Source: Epinephelus fuscoguttatus (lineage: Eukaryota; Chordata; Actinopteri; Perciformes; Serranidae). From it: 64,000 nucleotides of DNA. The first letter of the stretch is position 1. The number at the start of each line of letters is the position of its first letter. The stretch lies in contig NC_064758.1 of the NCBI RefSeq assembly GCF_011397635.1, forward strand, positions 22,032,513 through 22,096,512, in the 5' to 3' direction. Positions 12,391-25,254 of this stretch are shown piece after piece. Below the pieces are notes generated by a model, which was not told the DNA's origin, made no database searches, and was given only the letters and a program-made list of their open reading frames with translations. The translations under genes and the position numbers were made by a program.

Positions 12391-15300
12391 CCACCACTGG
12401 GGAATTGTTCAAAGCTGAATACCTGATTATCTTTCCCATTGCCAAATCATCCCCTATCAATAATATACAGAACTTTAATTTTTACCCTTCATATATCATC
12501 ATAGGCCTTAACAGGACAAAGTTGAAGACATTAACCAATGGCAAACATTTGTATTCACTGTTCATTAATTAAAAAAACATTGCAGCACATCTAATTGTGG
12601 TTGATATGACCGTTAATCACCACTAGATGGTATCATTAATGTCACTGGGCTTTAGGAAGTGACATAATCATGATGACTTGCTGGCTTGAGGCTTGAAAGT
12701 CCATCCACATTACGACATTACAAGCTGCATGTTGCACTGTGGGATGGGTCGTCTCGCTCCAAACCAGGATGTCATCATCTCTGTACACAAAATACATGTA
12801 TCAGCTGCTTGTGATGTTCATTGTGAATCTTAATGCTTTTTCTGATTGTGTTTCAATACACAGCAACAAGACTGAAGTGCATCCACACGTCTTGAATGGG
12901 CGTATACACTGATATCTGATACCAACCGGTATTCCAACAACTTAAGCAAGCTGGCCAGACAAAACAAATACTGGTTTCTGGTTGTAACTATAGATAGCAT
13001 GAAATTAATTTAAGCACTAAAAGTCATATTACTCGTGTGTGCATGAAATATATTCTCGCTTCCTAATAAAACAGCAAGAAACTGCATTAAGCGAACTTAA
13101 CTTCGCTGCAAGCCTTAAAAGCAAGGCAATAAAAATTTTATAGTGCTTTAAAAAAAATGACACTTACTTTGTAAAACTCATGGACACACACACACACTTC
13201 AATAAGCCCAGTTGCCTGTTTGATACACAAAGGCTGCTGCTCTCTAGTCTTTTCCCTCGGGGTCAAAGGTAAAGCCCTGACCTGGTGAGGCCAACATGCT
13301 CTTGTTAATAAAACAATAAACAGCAGTCTACTCTCAATAACCCCCCAGCCAGCGCCCTCACCAGCAGCGTTAGCTCTCTGTACTTTCATTCCCGTACTCT
13401 TAACTCAAACTGCAACTACCAAACAGGCACGCAAACAGTGTGTGTACACATACACATCCATCATTTTGTACATCATTCCAACCACAGGAGTATAAGACTC
13501 ATGATCATGATGTATTCTAAATCCTGTTTACACATGAGTGCTTAAAGCGGAGTTCAATAAGACTTTATTTACTCTTTGCCCACCATATGTGATGTTCCTG
13601 AGTGTTTGAAATCTAAGATCAGTCACAGAGGGGGGCCCTGTGGCTCCCAGGACACCTAATACTCTGCGTGCTCCAGGGCCGGTGAGAAGAAAAAGAGCAC
13701 AATTGGATTAGATACCAAAATAGGGTCAGTGTTTGTTTTAATCAATCTGGTGACACAGGGAGCTCTTGAAAGCACAGGGCAGGGAGAGCCTGGAGAGAGA
13801 GAAAATGAGAGAAAGAGGAAAGGAGGGAGAGTCAAGGAGACAGATAGTGAAAGGGAAGGAGAAAGGGAAAGAGAGAGACAGAGAGGGCAGCCAGGGTGAT
13901 TGGTCCCCAGGCTATGGCTGGATAATGGAGACTAGAGGCTGGAGGGGAAGCTGTCTGGGGGGTGGCTGGCCTTTCAGAGTTCACTGTCAGGTCTCCAAAC
14001 CAAGGGGACAGTGGTCACTTCCACTCTCCTAGCATTAGTCAAAATGAGCTCTGACTTGCGGTGTAGCCGGTTTGTTTTCCACACAACACCAACAAACCAT
14101 CTGACAAAGAGCGCCTCTGAAGAAACGAGCATCCGTGAAATTGACAGTATATCTGCTGAAGATGATTTGGATCAACAACAACTGTTGCTTTGTTGGTTCT
14201 GTGTTGACGGGGATTCAAATGAAGTAGTTGCAAAAACATTTGAAATCCGAGGCTGGGAACGTCAACTGTGTTGTCCCAGTCTGGGTGATCTGATTACCAA
14301 ACGTTTTGGTAATCTTAGCAAACTGGATAAGAAGTTTAGAAAGTGAAAGTGCTGAGGCTTATGATTGAGGATGATAGCGAACACTACCAGGCACAGAGAG
14401 ATCCAGTGTAAGTGCAAGGCTCTGGCTTTTTTTTCCATCTAGGTTGTTGCAAGATTACGCTCCCTCGCCAAGTCAGTGAATTGTGGCTCTTGGGGAGCGA
14501 ATCGTGGTCGCAGCTGACTAGACTTTCCATGGCAGGGCTTAAACTCTTTACTGGGATACACCACTGAATTTCAGATGTCAAAAATGATTTTCCTGCGTCC
14601 CGGGACAAATTCAGTCTGTGTCAAAGGGGGGGAGCATATACTATCGCTTCCCATGGACAGAAACAAAAAGAGCAGTTTTCTTCTTGCCCATAATCTGTGA
14701 TGTCACATCTCAGCTGCCTGAAGAATGAACAGGAGAAGACAGAGAGGTTGGTGGATTCTTGATCAAATAGATGTATTTTCTGGTTCATTACCAACCTCAG
14801 AGTCAGTCTCCAATTTATGGTCAGTGGAGTAGCTCCAGACTGTGGATCTAAGTGGTATTACAGAGTAATGCTTTAGCTGTCTGGCCTTGCGAGCTACTTG
14901 GTTATTTAGTTCCAAAAGCCCCATAGAGCTCATGACATATATAAATACTTTAAATGAGTGCTATTTCCCTTTCAATGCCACCCATGCACAGTCCACTGAC
15001 TGTGTAAAGAAGAGTTTAGTTTCACATATAGTAGGAAAGTAAAAACAAGAGCATCTACCTCAAAATAGTTTGGAAACACAAATCTTCATCACATTATTTC
15101 TGTGTGACGTTGCACAAAATCAGTTGTAGTGCCATATATTTTCATCTAGTATGCCATTTTTCTGCTGTGTGAGTGTGTGCATGTTTGTGTGCATGCCTAT
15201 AAATAAACAGTGTACTTGTGTGTTGGAGAGAGGCGAGAGAACTAGAGCAAGAGCGAGAGCGTCCCAACTCCTGCATAACCATCAGCCCTCTCTGTGGTGT

Positions 15301-17293
15301 TTGGTAATGGTATCCCCTGGTCGGAAGTGCAAATCCAGCTGCTGCGAAGTGGCCATAAATTAGATTTTCTGAAACTTGGTGCAGACGTAGTCTCCAGTGT
15401 GTCGTTTACTGGAGCGCTCAAACTCCACTCGCCAACTGCAGCTTTCATTATCATTACCTAAATCCCTTAAACTTTCACTGATCAATTGTCACATACCTTA
15501 AGTTATCTCAGTTGTGCATCAGCTCTTTTTTTTCCTGCTGCAGGGCTTCTTCCCTACAAGTTGAGGCAACAAGTTAGTTTCACTTTAACTCGAACCTGCA
15601 GCGGTGCAATTTATCTATTTTAAAAAAGCAGAGACATGTTGAAAACATTACAACTCGTGCTTTTGCTCTCTGAGCCTAGAGGTTAGTGTGATGTGCCTGC
15701 TGAAAGCTTTTCCAAATCACAGAGAAATCAACTGAGTAAGTTCAGATTTTTGCAGCTGCTTTCTATTCCTCAATGTGCAGAGTAATTCCAAACAGTTTAT
15801 TTTCTATCCAGCCACTTCAGCCCCCAAGGTCATTTGCTTTTTCTCTTTCTAAACAGGCAGAATTCTCACATGTCCTTTCTTGGTGGAACTCCACTCAGTC
15901 TAATTCGCTATGCTGGTCTGTTCTTCCCCAGCAGACTTGTGACAGCCTCATGTGTCAGAGTTCCTTTAATTTACAGACCTCATCTTTTGCCTGAGATCTG
16001 ATGACAAAACAACAGGGTCACTCTCAGCTGCATGAAGCCTTTTATGCAGATTATTGAACACTCAGAATATTGATTGAAAATGATGTCTTTATAATATATA
16101 GCTTAGAGATTCCACAAACCTTTCTGTGTGCTGTGCTTAAATGTCTATGCATATAAATACTGTAATTGTATGTCCTGCACGATGAAAAGAAATGTGAAAG
16201 CGAAGGATGAGTCACAGCAGAGACAAAACACTATAGCCACCAAGCTGGCTTCAGTGAACTGTGGGTGAAGTGGTGCATTAGTGTCTGAAGTGTCTGGGTG
16301 GCTGTTTGGGGGGTCGTGCTCTGTGCCCAGGCCCTCGGGGCACCAGTAGCAGGATGGGCCCGAGCATCCGCTGAGAGGATGACCCCAGCTATCCCTGTGG
16401 AGTTTGGCTTGTACAGCTGTATCTGATTGGACAGGAACAAAGAGCTGCACTGCACCAGGGGGTTTGGTATTTAACAGATATAAGAAGTGATCCTCTTGGA
16501 CACGAATCACTACTCCTGTATTCCCAGTAAAACATTGATTGTGTTGGTCTGTATTTCTGAGAATGATGGGGAAAATATTTTAAAGAACATGGGTTTAAAT
16601 ATGATTGTTATTTTGTGTTTCTGCAGGGTAGACATGATGGCTGTTAAAAGTATAACCAATCTTGACATTTTACCAGCAGTCAAAGGTGCAGATTTCAGGG
16701 GGGATGCAGGGGACACGTCCCCCTCAATATTTATAACATGTGCATTTGTCTCCCCCAATAAAAACATGAAAGCAGCGGTGGACTTTTATTTTTTACAGAA
16801 TTAAAGACATTTACAGCATAAATTTATGCAGAGAAGGCACAAACTGGTGCATAAAAAATCACCAAAATACCGGAAATTAAGGGTTTGATGCTCAAAATTT
16901 TCTGGCAGATGACCCCTAATCCCCCCGTTTCATATGTGTCCTCCCAAATATGAAACAAAACCTACGCCCTTCCCAGCAGCACTAACATTAATGCACATTT
17001 TAAGACTCATTTTTTGAATAATGCTTCTATTGTAGCCTTGTAAGAAAAGGAAGAATGGATGCTCTTCATATGAGTTCCTGTATTGCTCACTACATATAAT
17101 TGAATATATGAATAATTAAAAATCACAGTTAGATAACCGGTTTTGCTCAGTGTGATTTGTTCCTATTTCTCCTGGTCTGCAGGAAATGCTTTTAAATGCA
17201 ATTTGTGAACCAAACTTTTATTGTTCAGATGAAGTTTTGGTGCTGTGTGATGAACCAAAATTTAAACATATTCTCTGAGATATGCATGACAGA
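12391..17293. other. Intergenic, no gene seen
   Basis: No coding or RNA gene is supported. The 121-codon frame at 16145-16510 (-) and the shorter frames around it have no recognisable domain. A block at about 16690-16990 ('gggacacgtcccc', 'tttgtctcccccaat', 'ccccccgtttcatatg') looks like a degraded dispersed repeat. A purine-rich tract is listed separately. Confidence 0.5.
13786..13888. repeat. GA-rich polypurine tract
   Basis: About 100 bp is composed almost only of A and G (gagagaga, gaaagagg, gggaaagag), with isolated pyrimidines. This is low-complexity DNA that could form a triplex. The 88-codon frame through it, rich in Arg, Glu and Lys, is a composition artefact. Confidence 0.8.

Positions 17294-17345
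<52 letters not shown>
17294..17345. repeat. (CTAT)n tetranucleotide microsatellite
   Basis: About 13 uninterrupted CTAT units, likely polymorphic. The open frame across it reads as repeated Leu-Ser-Ile-Tyr and is not a gene. Confidence 0.97.
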
Positions 17346-19829
17346 ACATTTGTGCGTTATTCTTCAGGCTATTTTACATTTATTAGGCTCGCAGGCAGGC
17401 CTGGAAAATCCACCACAGAAGAGCAGCTACATCTTTCACACCTTGACTCATTTGTAAAACTCATTAAGTATCACAATCCAACAAATCCTCGTGACACCGC
17501 CGATAGCACCAGAGAAATATGAGCGCGTTAATTTGGTTATAATTTTGCAACTGTCATCTCTTCCCTCAGCTCAGCTCGCAAAAACAGACAGATTTATTAT
17601 GAGGCGCTCCGACAGAGAGAAAAAAAATCGTGTTGTTCTTCCGCGTACTTTCATAAGTATTTATCCAGAATATGGCTGACAGGTTTCATCCAAAAAATGT
17701 GAGAAAGCTGGTGAGCTACCGGAGACCTCCTGTGTGCGTCACAAGTTTTCTCATTTGATGCGTTGGAGACGGAGGCCGCTGCCAAAGCCGCAGGTCCTGT
17801 CTGGAGCCTCAGGATTACAGACCTGCGAGTGTGAGTGTCGTCTGTACGTCTGTCACAATGCCAGAGCCATCACACACTGTCACATACATACACACAAGTA
17901 AAGGCGGACACCTTTATGATAATTGATTACCAATATCGCAGCAAAAGTCAATCTCAAAAATTTCCATAGAAAATCGGGTTTGTAGTTTTAAAGCTTAAAG
18001 GCCAACTGTAGATTTATATTTAGGTTTGCAGTTGTTAGGCTACTATAAAAAGTTGCCTATGCCTACTCTGTAATATTCCGTAAAATAAAAAGTGAGGGAA
18101 AAAATAGTTTAGGTTACTCCCTGACATTTTTTTTTAAACAGAGTGGGTTATTATTTTTGCGATGTTAGGCTATAGTCTGTATTGGCTTTAAGCTTTTTGT
18201 GAACACAAAGAGTAAGGAACATTTTACTTATTTTGTAGGCTTTTTCTATAGGCTATTATCCTGTTTGATTTTAATTTATTTTTTTCTCCTTTCAAATTGT
18301 TCTCCTAATATAATTAGCCAGCCATAAACTTATTTTTTCTCGCTGTAAAAATCATAATTCAGATAGGTTTACTGAATTTTTTAAGTTAGCCTATTCAAAT
18401 GATTAGGCCTATCCTTTGTTCGTTTTGTTGCTCAAATTCATTTTAACACAGTAGAAAGAAAACTGTGAGACGATGTGAATTCCCAATCCTGCAGTCAAAC
18501 ATCAGAAAAAACTCGTTTCTTTAAATCATCGTTGGAAAAAAAACTAGGTTAACTTATCTCCGGAAAATAATGCCAAAGTTAATCTGTGCAGGAGATGTTA
18601 ACAAAAAGGGGAGTTCATACACCTGAAAAAAATATTTCCACCCAATATTCTGTATTTAGGCTATTACCGCTAACGAAAATATGAAAAAGAAATGGATCAA
18701 TAATGATTATTAAAGTGTTATTGGCCGGAAAAATAAACTCTTTGCTGAGTTTATGTACAGTTAAAAGGTGTGTTATTTGGTCAGTTTCTGCGTGTGTATT
18801 CCAGCTTAATTGCAAACCAAATTTAAAGGTCTTTATTCGCTATTTAACCCACATTTCCACTGTAATGTCACAGTGGATTTTAGCTTTTTAAATTAGTTAA
18901 ATGATATGTTTTAATACGGATATAAGCTACTAAGTATCATAAATAGCCTACATTAATATAAATAAGCTTAATAAATAGCCTATATGGTACAACAACTAAA
19001 AAAAAAATCACATCATTATACTACAGCCCAATTAATTTATTTTCCTGTTCTATATTTTTAATTTATTTCTATTCAAGGTTTAAATTGACTTTTTCTAATA
19101 GCCCACTATTCCTGACTGACAGCTGGATGAACACAGGTGCTACTTGCCTTGATCCCATGGACACTTTGAATCTCCTCACCGGAAACCCGCAGTGTGTGCG
19201 GGGCAGGAGGACCTGAGGAGGTTCCTGTCCTCTGGCTCTGGATAATGAAAATCCCATGATCTGCAGTCAGTGCTGTTTATCACTGCGCGACCACCTCTAA
19301 TTCAATCCGAGACCTCGGGTCATGGACAGTGTTGGAGTATGTTATAGAAGCAACAAAAACAGCATCATTCAATAAGATTATAGTAATTACTCACCGCTGA
19401 ATGATCCAACAATGCGTCCTGCGGATGCGTCCTGCTTTTCCATCTGTATGTCAGAAGTAGGCTAATTTATTACCTCAACCTTAACCTTGGCCAATAATGG
19501 TCAATGCAAACAAATATACGCCTCCAGAAAATGTAGGCTGTTCTTCCACCTCAAGTAAATAGCCTTTATTGACCATCTCTAATCTGATGTTATCTTATTC
19601 TAACCTGCGTCAATAAAGACGGTGATTACCAGCCAGCTAATGTTTGACTTCAATATCTCAGGTTACCTAAAATAGACTGGATTAGATAAAGTGGGATTTT
19701 GATAGGCCTTTATAGCTATTAATTTGAACAATAAAATATTTAATTTAATATTTAGCCACATATGCTGACGGTTAGCTAAAGCAACGGCCTAACTATAAAT
19801 TTGTTTTAACGGAAATTGCTATTTTTCAG
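17346..19829. other. Intergenic, AT-rich, no gene seen
   Basis: Apart from a short GC-richer stretch around 17700-17860, this is AT-rich sequence with many 'taggcta' words and poly-A or poly-T runs. No open frame shows a known domain. Confidence 0.5.
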
Positions 19830-20264
19830 TCTGCTCCGTTACGCATGCGTCACCGCCCAACTGGGCCTCTCCGCTCTCCGTCCGCGGTTCCCGGTCCGCT
19901 TTAAAACACATTTAGGGATTATTTATTTTTAGCTCTGGCGTGTGTCTGCTGTATCGGGGCTTGAGCTGATGCGTCCAGATGGTTTTGCTAAGGTGCATGT
20001 TTACGGATTCCTGGAGATTGTGAGTAGGGAGCGAGGCAGTCTGTCCTTCATTAGGAGCCAGTCCTAGCAGAGAGGCATTTATCACGACAGACTGAGCTTT
20101 CATAACCTGGTGTTCCCGCACACACACGCAGCGTTTCTCTCCATTAGCTACTGTGTCGAGTAAGCCCTCATTCAGCTCCCTGTGACCAATATAAAAGAGG
20201 TTAAGTGCACTTACTAAACTGCTAACATGACTTAGCATTAGCTAGCTAGCACCTGTGTGGAGCT
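19830..20264. promoter_or_regulatory. CpG-richer, promoter-like segment
   Basis: CpG dinucleotides are concentrated at about 19835-19900, including ACGCATGCGTCA, which resembles an NRF1 site. At 20186-20197 a CCAAT overlaps TATAAAAG. The strong X-box listed next follows about 70 bp downstream. Together these resemble a vertebrate promoter or enhancer, but no coding exon is seen on either side within 5 kb. It could drive a non-coding RNA or be a distal alx3 element. The inference rests on motif clustering alone. Confidence 0.35.
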
Positions 20265-20280
20265 GGTTGCCGTGGCAACC
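20265..20280. promoter_or_regulatory. X-box (candidate RFX binding site)
   Basis: GGTTGCCGTGGCAACC consists of two inverted 7-bp half-sites around a 2-bp centre, agreeing with the RFX X-box. X-boxes mark ciliary and some immune promoters. The neighbouring CpG-rich sequence and TATA-like motif make this the more plausible of the two X-boxes in the window, but the target gene is unknown. Confidence 0.5.
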
Positions 20281-23200
20281 CGGGTTAAGGGAATACGATA
20301 CCGCAGTGCAATCCTGTTTCATTGGCGTCTCACAATAGCTGCATTTATATCTATGCTGAAAAAGTTAAAGAAATAAAAAGAGTGAAGTGGCGGTTTTCAT
20401 AGTTCATCTGTTTTGGGCCTCGTGAGCCTTTATGGCAGTTCTGTCTTGGATTTGAAATAAGTGCTCCCAATTTCTAAAACTACAGTGAAAAAGCAACACA
20501 CAGCATGTGTTAAAGCAGAAAATTGTTTGTGATAAATCAACCATAGACTAGCTATGTCCAACATTTAATAAACTAAGGCTGCAGCACTGGTGATTTTGAG
20601 TGTGTCCGCACTGTTAAACATCAGGGTCCTTTGATTTAAAGATCTTCAGGGGGTTAATTGAGTAGCGTAATGCGTCATGATCTTTTTATTGGTGAAATGA
20701 ATATGAAAAATCTTTCCCTTTTTAATGTGGTATGATCTGTCAGAGCAGTGTGGAAAATTATATTTAAAGAAAAACTTGACTCTCTGAGGATTGGGTGCTG
20801 GAACCTTAATGCAACATTACAGTAAAGATCTGGCATCCTTTCGTGTGGCAGTATTAGAAAGTGAAATTGGAGTGCTGCCCTGATCTTTACTTCATTAAAT
20901 AATATACAGTATGTATACAGTAAAATTCAAAGTAAAACAACCAGCTATTGTGAGAAACTTTGTTCCGTCTTCCTGACAGATACGTACCCGGCTCATCTCG
21001 TGTGTTGTGGCTGTGGATCCTGACTGGCTTCTAACACTCACTGGGCTCCAGTGTGCTCCATGACGCCTCATGTGAGGTCAGACAGAGGACAGCAACCCCA
21101 CTTCCCATTTCCCTTTCGAGAAACCTCAACCCCCATTGCTACAGCAGACCAGCTTAAAGCTTCCCAGAATGCACCTCTCTTGTCGGCTGACCCCGGGGTC
21201 GGCAGCTGTCAATCACATCCTCAGCTGGCTCTGCAGCTTCTGGACATAGACTGGAGGATGTGAGGGAGGCCTCTGAGAGGAGCCCTGGCTCTGCATATGG
21301 GATCATCTCTGTGCATTCATGGCGGGTAATTAAATTAGCTATCCTTCTCCTATTCTAATGCAAACCTCAGGTTGAATCGCCACCCTGTACGTGAGAGGAA
21401 AGGCCCCAGGCGGTGATCGCCAGACAAAGACCGCCAGCTTGTATGAAGTACAGAGTTGTTCTTCTTTCTAGCTGGCTGTCTGTGTTAGTGTTCCTCTGGC
21501 AGGTCGATCTTAATAACGTCTCCATCTACATGCTGTTGCAGGATCACACAGATTGTCACTGGAAAAGGTCAGATCTTTGTTTACTCTCTACACACATGAT
21601 ACACTTTATTCACTATTATAACATCACTAAATTATATATAAACTTTAAAAAGCGGGATTTTATGCGATAAAGAAGGTTTGATGACAGTTGTATCTGTTTG
21701 TACGCATGCAAGCCAGTGTGTATGAGAGAGGATGTAAGGTGTAACAGGGTGTGACAAAGCCCTGCAGACTGACAGCCAGGTCGAGAGGATGTAGTGAAGG
21801 AGGGAGGGGTGGAAATGACTCTCTAGCCTGAGGGCTGCAGGGTGCGCGGTGAGAGTGCAGGGTCACCTTTATCCACGCTGTCTGTGCCCAGAGTCGGGAG
21901 GCGGCTGGGGGAGACCTGGGACTCCCAACAGGCTGAACTGATTTCCTGTGCAGGGTCATGCCCAGGACAGGTTTGGAGGACAAGGGTTTAGGACCACGGG
22001 GAGCATAGAGTGGAGCTGGTCATAGTATGGACAGAGAGTTGATGCTATTTTCTGCTATTTTCTTGCTTTTAATTATGGCTTCTTTTCTTGTGCATGGGTG
22101 CAGATCAAATGCACACATCTCTAAGTTTAAGTTCATGTGCTTATTTTTCTAAAGGACAATGCTCTCTGGAAGTTGGACTTTTCAGTATATGGATGAATGG
22201 GCTCCCCCCCTCCAAGTATAATTAAACAAACCACAGCACACAGACGTCCACACAGACCCATAGGAGACTTTGATTCCTCAGCAAATAACATACCCATAAT
22301 CCTCTACATCTTATGCTCTCTTGATGCAGTATTCATATAAACACTGTTACCTGCGGCGGCTCTGAGATCATAGCGCAGACGTTCTTCCTCTTGCCCACAT
22401 TTCTGGAATGCATTTACTCAGCTGGGTTCGCGAATCCAAGAGTGCTCTGCTGCCTCGGGCTACAGAGGACATGCTTGTCACGAGATTTGAGAAACATATC
22501 CGTGTCCCCCCCCTGTGTGTACATCTTAAAAACCTAAACTCCCCTCTAACAGAATTATGAGGTTTTTAATGGTGGTCAGCCAGACAGTTTGATAAATGCT
22601 GGCAACGACATGCAGGCTGAAGTTTACGGGGATGAATACACTCAGAGTGTGGGAGGGTATGAAAGGTGGCATTGTGGTTGTGATTAACATGACAGCGCGG
22701 TCTTTTTAAGCCTCTACGCTCTACTGACTTAAACATGTTAATCTAAGTCATGTTACACATAAATGTCATTAGGCCTTATATCTAAGGTCACTAATCATTT
22801 TAAACTTGAAGGAGCTCTTCCTATTCCATGCACGGAGCAATGTCTTTGCAATTTGTGTCCAGATGAAGACTGGAATTTTGATTTTGTTCTTGACTGCACT
22901 TTTATGGGTCTCTTGGTAAGGAGAGGAATGTAGTTTGTGAGTATTATCTGCACATTGGAGTATGAATTAAAATTAAAACGTTTCCTGCTGCTTTATTAAT
23001 GCCTGTTTTTGTTGCTAGGTTACCCGGCTTTTCTCTATTTGTCAAATTCTGAAGTGAGACTTTGCACAAATAGTGATTGAAGCAAGGATTTGAGCTCACT
23101 TGGAGCCATCATTCACATGCCATCTTAACTCCATATTTCTTGTTGCACTGCCTTTTTTCCCCCCTGCACTTGGATCTGTAACGTGCACTGTGGACACTTT

Positions 23201-24988
23201 GATATTTCAGAGCTCAAAATGGAATCAAATGGGGCTTATGAGGCCTCTCAGCCCAAATGGACCTCGTGTTTACACACTTGTCCATCAGCTGAGCAGCGTG
23301 CGGCCTCAGGTATCCAGAGAGATGGTGAGATGTCCCCAAAACCAACGGTACCGTGTCTGAACCTGGTAAGTGCACTGTGTTTAGACGAGGTTTGTCTAGA
23401 TCGGAGATAACATGTCAGTATCAAAAGCCTTTTATCTTCCCGCTCTCTTTCTGAGGATATCCAGTTTTGAGCTGCGTGGTTTAATAATACATCTCGTGCT
23501 CTGTGTCACGGACAAAGCATATTTTTCTGCTTTTACTTTAGATGTACTTATTATTTTTATATTGACTCTTATCAAAACATTTGTCAAGTGAGTTCAAGTA
23601 AAACCCCCACAAAGATTTAAATTATATTGCATTAATTAAAACTGTATTTCAGCGCAAGCAGGGGAATGTTATGACCTTCATAACTATTGTTTTGCTGTTT
23701 CCATCATTTCTAAAAGACATCCAGGATTATTCAGTAAAACCACAGGAAATCAGCACCATACTTTAGAGCTGAACGACAAGGGAACGGTGAAGTGAGCTAT
23801 ACTGTAAATGTCAACAGGCACATTGGCACAGTCAGAAAATTAGTCTTTTCTATTTAATCAGTTTGTTCCCTATATTAATGATGACCCATATCTCGGCCTA
23901 AAACTGGTTTTCTGGGGTGTTGCATTATTCTCAAGATTGAAGATGAAGTAATTATTTTGTTTAAATTAAAAATTGTCATTACAGTGTTAAACTTTTTGGT
24001 TTTAAATCAATATTATTTAAATAACAGACTCCAAAATCCAAAACTGCTGTAGTTAGCCCTGTAACTGCAGGATATATACGATAAAAGCCGTGTGTGCCGT
24101 TACAGTTTTTTAATGAATGCCGACGCATTTTCAACGAAAATGACGGTCTTTAATCTGCATGAGTCCAAAACAAAGACAGCGACAGTAATAGGCCTAAATC
24201 ACAGTGAGTGCATGCTGCCAATACATAAATTAAATAAGTGCATTTTGTTTATATTAATTATCATATTTAATGATTACGTTTGCGTGTGGATTTATGTCCA
24301 ATTTATTATTTAAATTTTTTTTTACCCCTGCAGTCTCTTGAAGTGATTTCCACATGCTTTGTTATTGCATTACTTTTTTTCATATTTTGCATTAGCCTTT
24401 TTTTAATAGTCAGAAATGCGTCACACAACAGTGATTTTGGTAATTCGTGACATGTATTCTTTCGCTGCCTTCCTTTTTCTTATTTAGAGGCAGAATGGCA
24501 CATATGTTTGTTGGCACCATAATAACGCATCGAGATCGAATGGGGAAAAAAATAATACATGAGCTGTTAAATTAGTTGAATGCATGCAGAATTGTTTCTT
24601 AAATGAAAATAAAGAACAACTCAGTGTGACAAAGAATATTAAATGAAAACATTTAGGCCCGAGTGCGTAAAATAAAAGGAAATGAGATCAAGAAATTAAA
24701 TGAAGAAGGCTAGCTATATAAAAAAGTACATTAAAAAAAGGAATAAGTAACAGACAATGTCATCGTGGCCTTCAGTTAAAATGTCTGTTTTTATTTTATT
24801 CGGTCAGGTCTGCGTGCGTAAAGTGTTGTGTGAGTGTGTGTGTCTCTCCTGTCCTGCTTGATTTGGTGATTAGGCCCATAACAATATATGAAATAGGAAT
24901 TAAATGGTTAATTGGAGGGACAGAAACCACACGTGATTGAATTTTTGGCGGATTATATCAGACTGCTGGATGCTGTAATAGACACCCC
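20281..24988. other. alx3 5' flank, no gene seen
   Basis: No confirmed gene. The segment includes a TAATTAAATTA site (21327-21337) of the kind bound by paired-class homeodomain dimers, and an exon-like open stretch at 23211-23365 (see findings). Otherwise I see AT-rich intergenic sequence in which regulatory elements of alx3 would be expected but cannot be recognised without comparison. Confidence 0.5.
21327..21337. promoter_or_regulatory. TAAT-N3-ATTA palindromic homeodomain (P3) site
   Basis: TAATTAAATTA fits the P3 consensus TAATNNNATTA, which paired-class homeodomains with Gln50 (the ALX group) bind as dimers. It lies 3.9 kb upstream of alx3, which would allow auto- or cross-regulation by ALX proteins. 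In AT-rich DNA such sites occur by chance, so support is weak. Confidence 0.25.
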
Positions 24989-24989
24989 A

Positions 24990-25027
<38 letters not shown>

Positions 25028-25100
25028 CTCTCTCTCTTTCTCTCTCTCTCTCTTACGCACGCACGCATGCACACACATACACACACACGCACACACACAC
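24989..25100. repeat. Compound (CA)n-(CT)n-(CA)n microsatellite upstream of alx3
   Basis: About 18 CA units are followed by a CT-rich block and a second imperfect CA/CG block. It ends about 155 bp before the alx3 start codon, so it probably lies in or just upstream of the 5'UTR. Open frames across it on both strands are artefacts. Confidence 0.9.
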
Positions 25101-25254
25101 TCCAACCCGGGTTTCACGGGTCTTTGTTTCTGATCTGTTAAATCCCACCCACTTGACATGAACACAGAACAGAAAAAAAAACTGTCTCTGTCTCGGGCGC
25201 CCACACTATCAGCGCCCAGTCGCTGTTGTCTATGCTGCCTGCTGGATCCGTAAG

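Noticed and set aside
16145-16510. 121-codon minus-strand open frame
   Set aside because: No recognisable domain and no supporting splice or promoter structure.
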